A DNA stretch of 64,000 nt, taken from NCBI GenBank assembly GCA_009103225.1, contig RHPI01000772.1:227538-291537 (forward strand). The letters are read 5' to 3'. The position numbers and the translations under genes are program-made. Below, piece by piece: positions 49,201-60,606 of the stretch (position 1 is the first letter of the stretch; each line of letters opens with the position of its first letter). This DNA is from Chlorokybus atmophyticus. Lineage: Eukaryota; Streptophyta; Chlorokybophyceae; Chlorokybales; Chlorokybaceae. The notes under the pieces are model-generated. The model did no database searches and was not told where the DNA came from. It saw only the letters and a list, made by a program, of their open reading frames with translations.

Positions 49201-49431
49201 TGCCCTGCTTGTGTGCGAGTGTACGCCTGCACGCGCGCATCTGTCTATGTGTGCTTGTGTGTGCATGTCGATGACTTTTGCTGGAAACAGGCTGGCAGCA
49301 GTCTCAGGCAAGGAGCCAAAGCATCCATCAATGCCGTAACACCCACCAAAACCAAGTCACCTGGCTGCAAATGCTTTGGCCCATCGCCCACAGCCGAAGC
49401 CGACCATACCAGACCAGGAGGTGTTAGTTAA
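46285..49431 (+). CDS. START-like fold protein with disordered tail
   Basis: Ten exons: 46285-46380, 46621-46721, 46894-47083, 47170-47262, 47387-47630, 48032-about 48095, 48295-48664, 48740-48855, 48969-49146, 49291-49431, giving about 530 aa. All phases fit except the donor of exon 6, where GTGTGTGT leaves several choices. Residues about 1-165 have the strand pattern and final long helix of START/SRPBCC lipid-binding proteins (FTFTDILTYPLP, then YQLKFMTIPPIQPKKADISG, then VIENIVTQSLKETYKQLPKV). The rest is Ser/Pro/Thr-rich with a conserved-looking RWLEVFNKVHATVPR segment. A role in lipid binding is inferred from fold only. Intron 1 contains a long hairpin. Confidence 0.6.
46460..46528 (+). 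ncRNA. Long hairpin inside intron 1 of the START-like gene
   Basis: Arms 46460-46485 and 46503-46528 (26 bp, one mismatch, core GCTACGGCAGTGCAG) flank a 17-nt loop. The size and near-perfect pairing suit an intronic small-RNA precursor or a short foldback element. No evidence of expression exists here. Confidence 0.4.
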
Positions 49432-49804
49432 CAAAACCTGTACTCGTTCGCCCTGTGGCACATGTTTCCCTTGTTGAACTCAACCTAGATGTACATCTCA
49501 ACTTATGCGGTACTAGCATCGCGCGCTTGAAAAACTGGTGTGCAGCTTGCGCAGTGCGTTGTATGTTAGTGAGCCCTGTGCTCTTGGTGGTGAAACTGCA
49601 TAGAAATATTAACTCATGCAGTCAAGTGTACAGTTTTACACTTGAAGTCGGTCGAGATCACAGCTGCAAGGATCATCGGTGACTTGCAGTGCATATCCGC
49701 GTGCCTTTATTGCACCAGGCAGTGTTTCAAGTTATTACGGACATATATGTGCGCTCTGCATGTGTGTGATGATCTGGCTACCCTTGTTGTGCCCATGAGT
49801 GCAG

Positions 49805-50050
49805 CCCACTGTGTTGAATTGAGCTTGTGGTTGAAGGCCAACTGCAGGCAGTTCTGTGCCGCCCAACCACTCGGGCACTCGGCATATGTTGCGCAATACC
49901 ACCACATTGCATGCCATGTACAACGATGCGAACAGCTTCCAAGCCCACTGTGTTGAGTTGAGTTTGTGGTTGAAGGCCAATTGCAGGCAGTCTTATGCCG
50001 CTCAACCCCTGGCACTGTGTTGCACATGCCATGTACAACGATGCAAACAG
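49805..50050. repeat. Two-unit tandem repeat (~142-bp period)
   Basis: CACTGTGTTGAATTGAGC... with GTGGTTGAAGGCCAACTGCA at about 49807 recurs from about 49949 with scattered differences. The later part (CATGCCATGTACAACGATGC) recurs as well. The stretch 49432-50572 shows no gene. Confidence 0.75.
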
Positions 50051-50572
50051 CCTCTAACAATCGGTATACAGTGCAAAACCTCCAGCGTTCAGGAATGCTG
50101 TTAAAGAAGCTGCTTTGATGCTAGGTGTGTCTAGCTGTTCTCGTTAACAGGTGCAGCAACCTAGGCAGAATGTAGGATGTTGGCATCATGGTCACATACA
50201 GCAACACAGGGTTTGCTGAACTTCTCTTGACTTTGTACCATCTCCCACACCAGGCGCTCCATTGTTGATGTGACATAGTAGGCGCACAAGCACGAACGGC
50301 TTAAGCAACTTCAAATCAGTTGAAGTACTGCCATGAGCCAACCACTCAATGGCATAGGCACGAGGAACGAGGAATGCTGAAAGCCAGGCATACAACAGAT
50401 CGACAATAAAACAGACTGGTAATCTCATACACAAGGGTAACAGCGCTTGAGTGAAGCAATATGCCATGCATATTGCTGTTCATACTAGGCAATCGGAAAA
50501 TCAACCAATGCACTAACCAACAACAAGAACTCCTGCTACAATGTACAAAACCAAAAACCAAAAACACCCTGC

Positions 50573-51860
50573 TTATTCCGCTGGCGTGAATGTCAAGCTA
50601 ATGCTGTTCACGCAATGCCGCTCATCAGTCGGAGTCGGGAAACCCTGCATGACAACCAGATGTCAGTCACAATATAAGCTGATACCCGCCCACACTACAG
50701 TCCCACCACATTACAACAAACCCACCTCGCCCTTGAAGACGTGGCCCAAGTGGCCGTCGCACTTGGCGCACACAATCTCCACGCGATAGCCGTCCGCGTC
50801 AGTGTTGGTCTTGATGGCCCCGGGCACGCCCTCGTAAAAAGCAGGCCAACCACACCTGCACACACAGCATGTTTCACTTGTGTGTTTGCATCAAAAGAGC
50901 AGCTTCTCGCGCAAGACATGCTTCTTCCCTTGCTTACCCTGAGTTGAACTTTGTCTTGGATGTGTAGAGAGGAGCCCCGCAGCCCGCGCAGTTGTACGTG
51001 CCCTCATCGTAGTGCTTGTTGTACTCGCCTGTACCAGGATACTCTGTGCCTGCACGACATTTGAAGCTTCATCACTAGATTCAACCCACAACTATATGAC
51101 ATACACGACCTTTCTTGCCTTCTGGAGAAATGCGTGCACGCAAAAGAGCACCCGCTTGCCTGTATACGTACGCGCGTGCATATGCATATGCATGCGCGCA
51201 GGCAACTGCAACTGCATCTGCAATCTTGCATGGGGGCTGAAACCGGTGCAGATGGGCAGACTTGTTTGTGCATGCATGCATGCTTGCATTGTTATGACAA
51301 GAAACATGGGCGTACCTTTCTTGCGCAAGATGCGAAACTGCTCCGGGCTCAAGATAGCTCGCCATTCCTCGTCTGTTTTCTGCTTTGCAACGAAGCAACA
51401 ACCCACACATCAACACTTGCATACCACCAGTCTTCTCCTCTCTTTCACACATAACTCATCAATAACTCACTCTGCCTCACTCCTCCTTCACCGATTCCAC
51501 ACACCCGCCACAACCCCCAACTCCTGTACATAGCCAGGCTGCATGCGTAACAAACCATACCACGCCATCTGTGCATGCATGGCAGACAGCAGCTGTGCTG
51601 ACCTGCACGCTGACGTCTGAGGCGGACATGGTAACGGTCGCCATGCGTCTGGACGACAACGAAGACGACGACGACGATGACGACCATGAGGCGGCGGGCA
51701 AAGCCAGCCTCACTCCAGCGAAGCTTCCGCGGCACACTGCGGCAGGAACCCCTGCGGCCTGCTGCCTCCGCTGCCTGCAGAGCGAACCCGCCGCCGCCGC
51801 CGCGACAGGCCGCACAGCCACGGACACACCCCTCACGGACGACATCGCCAAAGACGCCAT
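50573..51860 (-). CDS. MSRB: Methionine-R-sulfoxide reductase, copy B (with N-terminal extension)
   Basis: Exons 51860-51603, 51379-51316, 51049-50938, 50855-50726 and 50644-50573 give 211 aa with all phases closed. The reductase domain has the zinc pairs ([11 protein letters not shown] and [11 protein letters not shown]), GCGWPAFYE and the catalytic Cys in [11 protein letters not shown]. The first exon adds about 86 residues rich in Ser, Ala and Arg with few acids ([26 protein letters not shown]), which looks like a plastid or mitochondrial transit peptide. The ATG at 51860 is the first in that frame. It shares all four intron positions with copy A 6 kb away. It is divergent from bS21-A. Confidence 0.9.
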
Positions 51861-51980
51861 GAGAGAGAGAGACAAGGACAACACCGCCAACACCTGCAAC
51901 ACCACCGCCTCCGCCAACTCAGACTGACACTTGCGCCAAGAAACATGTATGCAACAGGTTTATGTGTACTTTGCCACGTC

Positions 51981-52000
51981 GCTTGTGCGGCAGCGCACAA
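51981..52000. promoter_or_regulatory. Inverted-repeat motif 1 between MsrB-B and bS21-A
   Basis: GCTTGTGCGGCAGCGCACAA is a near-palindrome with TTGTGC and GCACAA arms. A copy lies 44 bp away. Both sit in the 363-bp shared upstream region of two divergent genes. Confidence 0.5.
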
Positions 52001-52024
52001 GAGTCTCGTTCGCCCTATCCGCTC

Positions 52025-52044
52025 GCTTGTGCGGCAGCGCACAG
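52025..52044. promoter_or_regulatory. Inverted-repeat motif 2 between MsrB-B and bS21-A
   Basis: GCTTGTGCGGCAGCGCACAG, 19 of 20 bases identical to the copy at 51981. The spacing of 44 bp is about four helical turns. Confidence 0.5.
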
Positions 52045-52080
52045 GAAAAGTGGCTTCGGCGCTCAGACGCTGCCACGTTT

Positions 52081-52106
52081 TTAGGGTTTGACGTGAATTA
52101 GGGTTT
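52081..52106 (+). promoter_or_regulatory. Two telo-box-like motifs upstream of bS21-A
   Basis: TTAGGGTTT at 52081-52089 and again at 52098-52106, about 120-145 bp before the ATG. Telo-boxes are typical of plant ribosomal-protein promoters. Confidence 0.5.
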
Positions 52107-52223
52107 TAGTGGCGGCGACAAGGTTGGCGGCAGCGGCGGTGGGAGCGGCGGTGTTGGGGTTCGAGGAGAGAGGGAATCGAAGGTAGGCGGGAACAGTGGG
52201 ATTCCGTTGTCTGGTTGCTCAAG

Positions 52224-53132
52224 ATGGCCGGGATTATGGGGCACCTGATCAACACGCAGTTCTTCTGGAAGGCGCATTCCGGAGGCTGCAATGTCTTCAT
52301 CAACGTGGGCGACTCTGAGCCTCCGGAATCAGCCATCCGCCGCCTCCGTAAGGCCATCATGTCCGCAGACGTCATTAACGAGGTGAGACCAGACGGTTTT
52401 CTCAGCTGAGGTCGCTGCCAGTGCACTCTTGTTCATGCCGAGACAATGCACATCTGCCGTCTGCATTTAGCTCCATTTTTCTGATCTTGTATTGCATCGT
52501 TGGCTTTGCCAACGGGCTTTCTTGTGATCTGTCTGCTGCGGCCTGTTTTATGGCGTTGCCCATGTGTACTCTGGGCGGCTCTGTTCGGGTACCAACAATT
52601 CTCCTGATCCTATCTCAAGTGACAGACAGAGTGACGATGTGTGCGTGAGCCTGCGCTTGCGCCCATGCTTGTGTTAGTGCCGTCGCTGCCTGCGCGCGTA
52701 TATGTGTGCGACTTTTCTTGTAGCAACAATGCTTCGCATCACAGTGTATTGCGAGATGACACACAATGGTTGTGTGTCCTACGCATGTAGTATGGCTATG
52801 GTACAGATCTCAACTGTGGCTTCTTGTTTATTTGGCAGTGCCGAAGGCGGCGATCGTTTGAGTCGACACAGGACCTCGCCAAGCGCAAGGCTTCGACCAA
52901 GAAGATGGCGCTGCGAAACAAGCCGAAGACCTTCTCGCAGAAGCGTGCAGAGACCGCGCTCAACCGCGCGCGCATGGAGCGACCTCCCTACCAGCCAAAG
53001 AGCTTCAACAATGGGCCCTCCAGCATGGACATGGGCGCATCATCATCAGCTGGCGCTGCGGCCTCTTCCGCGACCGCAGCGGCCGCATCGGCCCTTTCTG
53101 CAGCTGAGCCCGCCCTCGCTGGCGTGCCCTAA
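52224..53132 (+). CDS. Organellar ribosomal protein bS21, copy A
   Basis: Two exons, 52224-52382 and 52839-53132, give 150 aa. The bS21 core runs from VFINVGDSEPPESAIRRLRK through the exon junction to RRRRSFESTQDLAKRKAS, with the basic helix and the RRR-x-FE motif of the family. The protein begins MAGIMGHLINTQFFWKAHS, nearly the same as copy B. A C-terminal Ala/Ser-rich tail is extra compared with the ~70-aa bacterial protein. bS21 binds the small-subunit platform, so this should act in mitochondria or plastids. The part before the junction is one exon here but two in copy B. Confidence 0.85.
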
Positions 53133-54102
53133 GCATATTACATATGCACGTTGAGGTGCATCAGAAACACATACACACGCGCGCACGAACAAGACGCTCT
53201 TTGGGAGTGAGTTGGTCCCATAGTTGATGATTACAACACCCATGATAGGAGTTCTAACTATACTGCTATAACCTGGTGGCAGTCTGTGGCCCGCACTCTG
53301 CTGTCGGCGAGTTGAGATAGCTAACACAACTCTTTGACTTTGACATATATGCCTTTCTGCGTGCGTTGCGCTTTGGATTTCATGTAGGAGTTACGGTGTT
53401 GCACAGCTTGGACACTGTGATTGGCCTTGAATGGTCAACACAATGACGTCGCACATCCTTGCAGCTGATGCCAGGTTGCTAGCCACTACTGATACACTGA
53501 CACCAACCATTGCATACGCTGACTCTGGTGACATCTTGTGCTCGAGACAGTCTGTGCTACTCCTATTTTACTTTTTTTGGCCCATGTGTTTATGTGTTGC
53601 GCGCGTAGCCTGCAACACATGGGACAATTGCTCCTGTCACAACAGAGGACTGCATCGCAATCTCGCTTCGTGCTAGTAAATGGAAGCACCCAGTGTGTCA
53701 TTGGTGCATGCCCACAAGTTGTCCTACCGCAGGCACACAGGGTGTTGTGTATAATACTATGCCAAGGTCAAGCACCTACTGTCACAATGCAACACCAAAA
53801 GCAACCACAGCACTGCTGTGGAACAACTTGCTGCCATACATGCCTGCCGATGTCGTCACCAACAACACTTGTGTGCATGGGTAGCAAGCCAGCATGTCCT
53901 CAAGTTATACACGTCCAGGCTTCATATTTATACACCAAAATGGAGCCACCGTGTTGCCACACGAGACAATGCATCATCATTGCAGACCCAACACTGGCAA
54001 AATAAATGAGCACCTGCGCATTCAAGCATGTGCTGCAGCAATAGTGCTACTTACTAGAAGCTAGTGCAGTAAAGGGGGGAAAGAAGGGGCTAATCTGCTA
54101 CG
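53133..54102. other. Intergenic, no gene seen
   Basis: A 155-codon plus-strand frame (53538-54005) has no domain-like pattern or supporting splice sites and is treated as chance. Confidence 0.45.
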
Positions 54103-55396
54103 CTATGACTGAGCAGCGGCTTTGGTGAGCTCTGCAGCGGCGTCGTACGGATCCATCTTTCCAATGGAGCGGCTCAACTTGGTGTTTGTGGTGTACTGCA
54201 ACCATATTCACATGTGAAGCAAGTCACACGAGGAACACACGTGACCTTTTTGAATTCACAGCTGGCAATTGGCATCATCAAGTCAACAATGCACACCTTG
54301 GCGTTGCCTTTGTCCAAACCCCAGAAGCCGTACGGCCGAGATGGGAGGCGCCATTGTGCTTGCCTGTATATGTAGAGTTTATATAGAGTATTCAATTGAC
54401 TGTGCATATACCTCAAAACCTGGCATATGAGCATGGTTTTATAGCAAGCCCGCAGTGCGCTGCGTTACAGCCAACCAACTCACAACCACATACAGCGGTT
54501 GTGGCTAACACTACTAGCAAATTGAATGTTGTGCTGAAAATCAAAGGTTACGATAGCCGAAGCAAATCACGCACGCAGGACCCCTGACAATGTTCCCTCT
54601 GGTTTCAACAGTAATATATCCCGCTGCGTCAAACAAGATGACACGACACCATGCTGTACGCGACAAGTCTTTGGTCTCTGGTATGAACCCACAGGCCTGA
54701 ACCCACAAGTTGTATTGCATACGTGATGATGAGGGCGGCTGCTGACCATAAGCATACACCCCCGCAGCCCTCATTACGTAATGCGACACAATGCGCTGCA
54801 CTGCTTTTGCAAACTGTGCAAGAACTATGATGATGCTACAGTACCCGTGAACAAAGCGTCATGGGCCAGACAACTGTGTCAACTGTGTCAACTATGCAGC
54901 ACCTTCACAAAAATTCATAAGATAAAAATCGACAACCTAGACTGAAAACTGCTGTTGCATGCGTGTGCATGCATGCTTGCTGAAGACAAACTTGAGTAGT
55001 TGCGAAACAGCAAGTGTGGACTGGCCAATGTACTCTGTAAGCTACTCGGGGAAGAAAGCTTCTGTCACTGAGGGTTTGAGGGTTTGCACAAGGTGCTTAG
55101 TATTGAGGTTGCTTAACTATTACATCATATACCTCATCTGGACGGAATCAGTGCGCAGTCAGAAGATATCAAAATCCAAACGGCAAAATGAATACCACAA
55201 CAAGTTGATTCATAGAAGCAGTTTCTGCAGCAAGGCAAAGCAAAGCCATGCATTGTGCAAATCCGTCTGACACTTACAGGTCCTTGCAGCGCTCCTTGAC
55301 CTCGTAGACGTGATCGGCGAACGCCTTGTCCCTAGCGGCAGGGTCCTCCATGTGGCGGCGGATGAGATCCCGGGTGAAGCTCGTGATGAACCCCAT
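54103..55396 (-). CDS. Small 92-aa protein of unknown function
   Basis: Exons 55396-55278, 54363-54297 and 54195-54103 join in phase. The protein begins MGFITSFTRDLIRRHMEDPA and continues with a charged helix (HVYEVKERCKDLQAQWRLP), a PYGFWGLDKGNAK motif and a KMDPYDAAAELTKAAA tail. No signal peptide or clear membrane span is present. Size and composition resemble small accessory subunits of organellar complexes, but I do not recognise it. The large intron (54364-55277) holds an 86-codon frame that I take as chance, because skipping it closes the phase. TTAGGGTT lies about 75 bp upstream of the ATG. Confidence 0.7.
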
Positions 55397-56202
55397 CGTC
55401 GCCGCTGCCGACGACGACACCGCCACCACCGCTAACACCGCTATCAAACAAAGAAACTGCACACAAGTTAGGGTTATGGGTTGGGTTACAGTGCTCGGTT
55501 TTACAGTGTGCAGTGACGTCACGTCACCGATGCCGTGACGGCATTGCCTGACTGATGAGTTACGATGGTTTGATCAGATGTTTCACGCAGAAACTTGCAA
55601 CTTCAGAGCCGGTTTAGGGCTGATGTCAGCGTAGTGGCGGCGGCGGGGTGGGTTGCCGTGGCGGTGGCGGGATAGGCGTCCTTGCAGCGGCGTAAGATTG
55701 TGCGAAGGTGCGTAGTTGTGGCTCTCTGTTGTGGTGTGAGGTGCGTGGACTGCCGTGGCTCTGCCGCCCTCCAGAGGCTCTGTCACTGAGGTGCTTGCAT
55801 GCTTGGTTGGTAGTAGTCATTCACGCACGTAGTGTTTTCATGCTGCTTTGCTTTGCCGTGATACGTGTGGTAGTGTTGTCGCAATCATGCGGCTTCAGCT
55901 TGCATTGCTCATAAGCTTAGAACAAGCTTGGCCTGATGACCATTGAACATGTGAACCAATCTCATGTTAGCTTGAATACACGCAAGCCTCATTCTGCTGC
56001 TGCTGCTGCTGCTTGCCAGGCGTGTTTGCTGCAATCAACAAGCCCCAAGAAACTCTGTCTGCTTTGAATTGGTGGTATACCATCCGTTGTATTGTGAACC
56101 AAGAGACTTTCCAGCCAAAGACTCTGGCCAGCTTTTGCTCCAGCCACCACTGACACAACTATACACACATATACAGACGCTCCCACACGTGCACACGCAG
56201 AC

Positions 56203-57270
56203 ATGGCGGGTGTGATGGGCCACCTTATTAACACAGTGTTCTTCTGGAAGGCGCACTCGCACGGCTGCCAGGTGTGTGCACACACACTCTCTTGCAAGCA
56301 TGCACGTACATGTTGTTACCACTATCCATTTGAACACTTGCACGCATTGCTTGAGCATATTGTCATTCTCTTTATTGTCATTAGGCGAAGATTGACATCG
56401 GTGAGAATGAGAACCCCGACAGCGCCATCCTCAAGTTCAGGAGGGTGGTGAACTCCGCTGGTCTCATTCCGGAGGTTGGTAACAAGTTGGAACTCTGACT
56501 TTGTACTTTGACGTCGTACTTTGATGCTGTAATCCAGCAACCATGGCAACCTTGAACACACTGAAGAGTGTTCCATGCCAGTCTCTGCTGCAACTCTCTC
56601 TGCGGTGTGCGCGTGCATGCCTGCACATGGATGTTCTTGTGTCCTTGTGCCCGAGCGTGCATGTGCATGGGGCATATGTCTTTGCGTGCGTCTATGCCTG
56701 TGCGTCTATGCCTGTGTGTCTATGTGCGTGTCGGCTGACACACGTGCACGTGCATGTGCTCACACACACACTCCCCCTCTGCAGGTCCGTCGTCGCGCCC
56801 ACTTTGAGACTCCCCAGGACGTCACCAAGCGCAAGTTCCGTACCCGCATCGCGAACCGTCGCATGCAGCAGCGCCGTGGCGGCGCCCCCAAGACCCTCGC
56901 CGACAAGCGCGCCGAGGTCGCCAAAGCCAAGGAAGGGGCGGAGGCTTACAAGGAGAGAGTGTTGCAGAGGGCACAACGAGCTGAAAGATACGCTGCGAAT
57001 GCGCAGGCAAGAGTGGAGGGGAGTGGTAGTGCTCCAGGAATGCAAGTGTCACAAGCTGGCAATGCTTCGGCTATCGGTGGAGACTTGAACGGAGCAGCTG
57101 GTGCTGCTTCTGCTTCTGCCTCAACACCATCGGCATTGCCAACGTCAACGTCACCGAGAGTCTCAACGTCGACTTCAACTTCAAGGTCGTCTACATCGAA
57201 GCCGCCAACAGTATCAAAGTCGGCGGCGGCGGCGGCGGGTGTGGAGAAGGGTGCTGGCGCAGTGAGGTGA
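56203..57270 (+). CDS. Organellar ribosomal protein bS21, copy B
   Basis: Exons 56203-56271, 56385-56474 and 56785-57270 give 214 aa. After MAGVMGHLINTVFFWKAHSH the bS21 core reads AKIDIGENENPDSAILKFRR, then VRRRAHFETPQDVTKRKFRT. The C-terminal extension is long, Ala/Ser/Thr-rich and unrelated to that of copy A. The extra intron at 56272-56384 is absent from copy A, where 159 nt correspond exactly to the 69 + 90 nt here. Copy B is 4 kb from copy A in the same orientation. Both may serve the same organelle or be split between two. Confidence 0.85.
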
Positions 57271-58205
57271 TGATGAGGTTGATGATGCGGGGCAGTACGG
57301 TAGTTGTTATTCTGTGGTTGTGGACGTGGGTAGTGCGTGTGCGTGTGAGAGGTGCGTGGGCATGCTCTCCAACAGCAAGGCTGCCGACAGTTGTTGATGC
57401 TTACGCTTGGAAGAGTCATTGAGTTTCAGAGAGAAAAGGTTCAGTTTGGGGTCGACACGCTCTGATGACACATGCATACTTGCATGTGCTCAATCAACTG
57501 CGCAGCTTTTGTACACCTCTTGACTTGCACTTCTTTTGTTTTGGGGACAGTCAGCTGTTGGCAACACATATCAATTGGGTGGCTCGCAGTTGATCTTTGA
57601 CTGCGGTTGTCACATAGGCTTGAATGCAAGTGTTTATTGCATTCAACAATGCAAGACAGCAAGGGTTGACTTAGCCCCGCACAAGGTGTACACTTTGTAG
57701 CACATATGCGCGAACAAAATGTTCATGAGGGGGTGCTTTTGTTCTGGTGGCAGGTATTCTATTGGACACCGTCTTGTGCTATCGTCTATCTCCCTTGTCT
57801 ATTAGCATATGCAACAAGAGGCACCAAAGCAAGCGGTGCAGTAGTGGGCGGATAGGTGCCAGCCAAACACTTCCACAAGCACATCTGTCGTCATCTCAAG
57901 CAGATGTGACGTTGACTTCAAGTTTGAAGGGTGGGAACTCTCAACACGCCGCATGCAATGCACCACTTGGTAACTACATGAGCCCATATAATGTTGAGCA
58001 AGCATCATGTTGCCCTGTCATCGCAACAGCACTGGCGAGTGTTCAAAACCAAACATTCTAAAAACGCTACCATTTGTAGAGCGACAGTCACTGAACTACT
58101 GTCACTTGTTGATAAAGAACCAGCTACTGCCAGCACAATATGTGCTCAGCCACCCAATTAACCTAGCCCTACTCTCCAGCACCTTCTCAGCAACACGCAA
58201 ACGCA
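57271..58205. other. Intergenic, no gene seen
   Basis: Convergent space between bS21-B and COQ8. Nothing supportable was found on either strand. Confidence 0.45.
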
Positions 58206-60520
58206 TCAAGCAGCCGCGTACACTTGTGCGCCAGTACTGCTACTGTCACCCAGCTGCCGGCTCTCATAAAACTCCATGAACATGTCCCGGCATGGAATGG
58301 AAGCCTTCAACTGCATCAGATTGCAGTGTTTTGTTATTCACCTCAGTAATGTTACGATGCTGCATGATGCATTACAAGCCATGACACAGGTGATGTGCAT
58401 GCACGTTGCATCACCTTGATGCACGCCAGAAATGCTCCGGACAGCTTGCGGTGAAGGCTGTACGCTTCTTCCGGCGGCGCAGTCAGCCTGTGCTGCAGCA
58501 TCACCTGCAAGCATGTCACACAACAACTGATTAATTGTCACCATACTCATCACGTATCATCAATGCAAGCATGCATGCATGCAAGACTAACAACAGGACT
58601 GTATGCTGTGTGCTGCTCTGTGTGATGAGAGTTACGGTTTACCCTTCCAAGCTCAGTGACACGGCGTGTCATCATTTTCTTGGCAAAGTCAAAGCGCCCC
58701 GGTTGCGAGAACGGTACACCTGAAACACACACATCCACCAATACCAACAGTTGGGCATACCATTCGTCAAGGCTCATACATGCAAGAAGCGACACACCGA
58801 AGCCTTACCAACAATGAAGCCAGCTTCCACATGCGCATCAAGCATCTCCCTGTTCAGAATACAATACTGTAACACTTGCACATGCACCCATCCCCACAGA
58901 ATAAGGCAGCAAACACCATGAGATTGGCCAAACCAAACCCACAACAACAAGACCATCACAACACGCGCACACGCCCCCACCCCACCCACACACACTCACC
59001 TCCTTTCCCTCCCCGTCAAGAACCCAAGCCTCACGCTCCCTTCAATAACCCCCGCCCGGTCCCGCTCGGCGCACGCGCGCACCATCCGCAGGTACTCGTC
59101 GACAAAGTCCCTGCGGAACGCGCGCGAGGCGCCGAAGTCGAGGAGGTGGAGCTTACGGGTCACGGGGTCGTACAGATAGTTGCCCCAGTTGGGATCCGTC
59201 TGGGGAAGAAAGAGTGGAGACAATGAGGTTTGTATTGTGGGGGTGGGGGTTGATGTGGTGTGTCTTACCTGCATGAATTGGAAGTCGAATAGCTCGCGCA
59301 GTGTGGAGCGCAGGAGCAGCTCGGCGACGCGGTCGCGCTCTGCTTGAGAGCGCAGAGCCACCTTGTCCAGATGCTCACCTGGCAGGAGACATCTTTCACT
59401 TGTAGGCAACATTCACAAGCTGACACACAGACGCATGCAATGCGCATGCCATGCTCGCATGCGCCCATACCCACTCACAATGAGCGACATGGATGTGTTC
59501 ACACCGCAAATGCACACACGCGTGTATACGCACGCACACACAGCCCCACGCATTCATAAATAAACCCCATGTCATCTAAGCATTGACAACATGACGGCCT
59601 GTACTCACAGTTTTGCACCACACCAACCCAGATGCACGGTACATGCACACGCGGTGGCGAACAGATGATGATCCAGCTAGCACCATTTTGTATACATCTG
59701 TGGCACGTACCATACACGAGCTCCGTGGCCAGCACGCGCTTGGTGCACAGGTGGTCAATAACCTCCGGCACGTAGAGGTCCGGGTCGTCCGCGAGCAGCC
59801 TCCTGAACCGCCGCTGCGACTCAGCCTCCATCACGTAATCGCACTCCACCGCCAGCTCCTCCCTCGCCACCTGTAAAACAGGCAACAACCATGCTCACGT
59901 GTGAGTACAAACACGGCGACGTTGAGTTGATGTGGTTGTACGCACGTGTCGCTGCAGCAATGTGTGTGCATCAGCGTGTGCAATACATGCGACACACACG
60001 CAAGCAGAAAAGTCAGCCCTCCTCAATGACAAGTCCACAAGTCGTCTGTCTCATCTCTCGCCGCCTCAGCAACTCAAAATCAAACCCGGGATACATAGTT
60101 GCAATCGCGGCGTGTGTATCACCAGGGCGAAGAAGGCCCCCAACGCCGGCTCAACCGTCGCTGAGGGCCATGATCACTGTGTGTAAGCGGGAGACCATTT
60201 GGCCATCATCACCGCCGGCGACGCCACTGTAGTGTGCATGGCGGGGGTGGCCACATGGTGCCCCGACATCACAGCAATCGTGGCTCTCAGCGGCGGTTGA
60301 ACCGTCGCAACATGATAGTATAGCGGAGGAACGGGCCAAGGGACTGTTACAGATACATGGAGCGGCAAGTTGCATGCACGCAGACAAGCACACATGCATT
60401 ACCTTCATGGCCTGCTCGACGTAGAGGCCTTTGGGCATGAGATTGGTGAAGGTGATGAGGCGCTTGAGGTTGTCGAGGTCGGACTGGATGGAGTCCGCCA
60501 CGCCTGGGTATTGCACCTGC

Positions 60521-60606
<86 letters not shown>

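Noticed and set aside
53538-54005. 155-codon plus-strand frame
   Set aside because: Low-complexity Cys/Gln/Thr composition, no domain-like pattern and no splice or promoter support.
54541-54801. 86-codon minus-strand frame as an exon of the 92-aa gene
   Set aside because: Skipping it joins the flanking exons in phase and gives a coherent protein; no matching acceptor and donor pair fits it.
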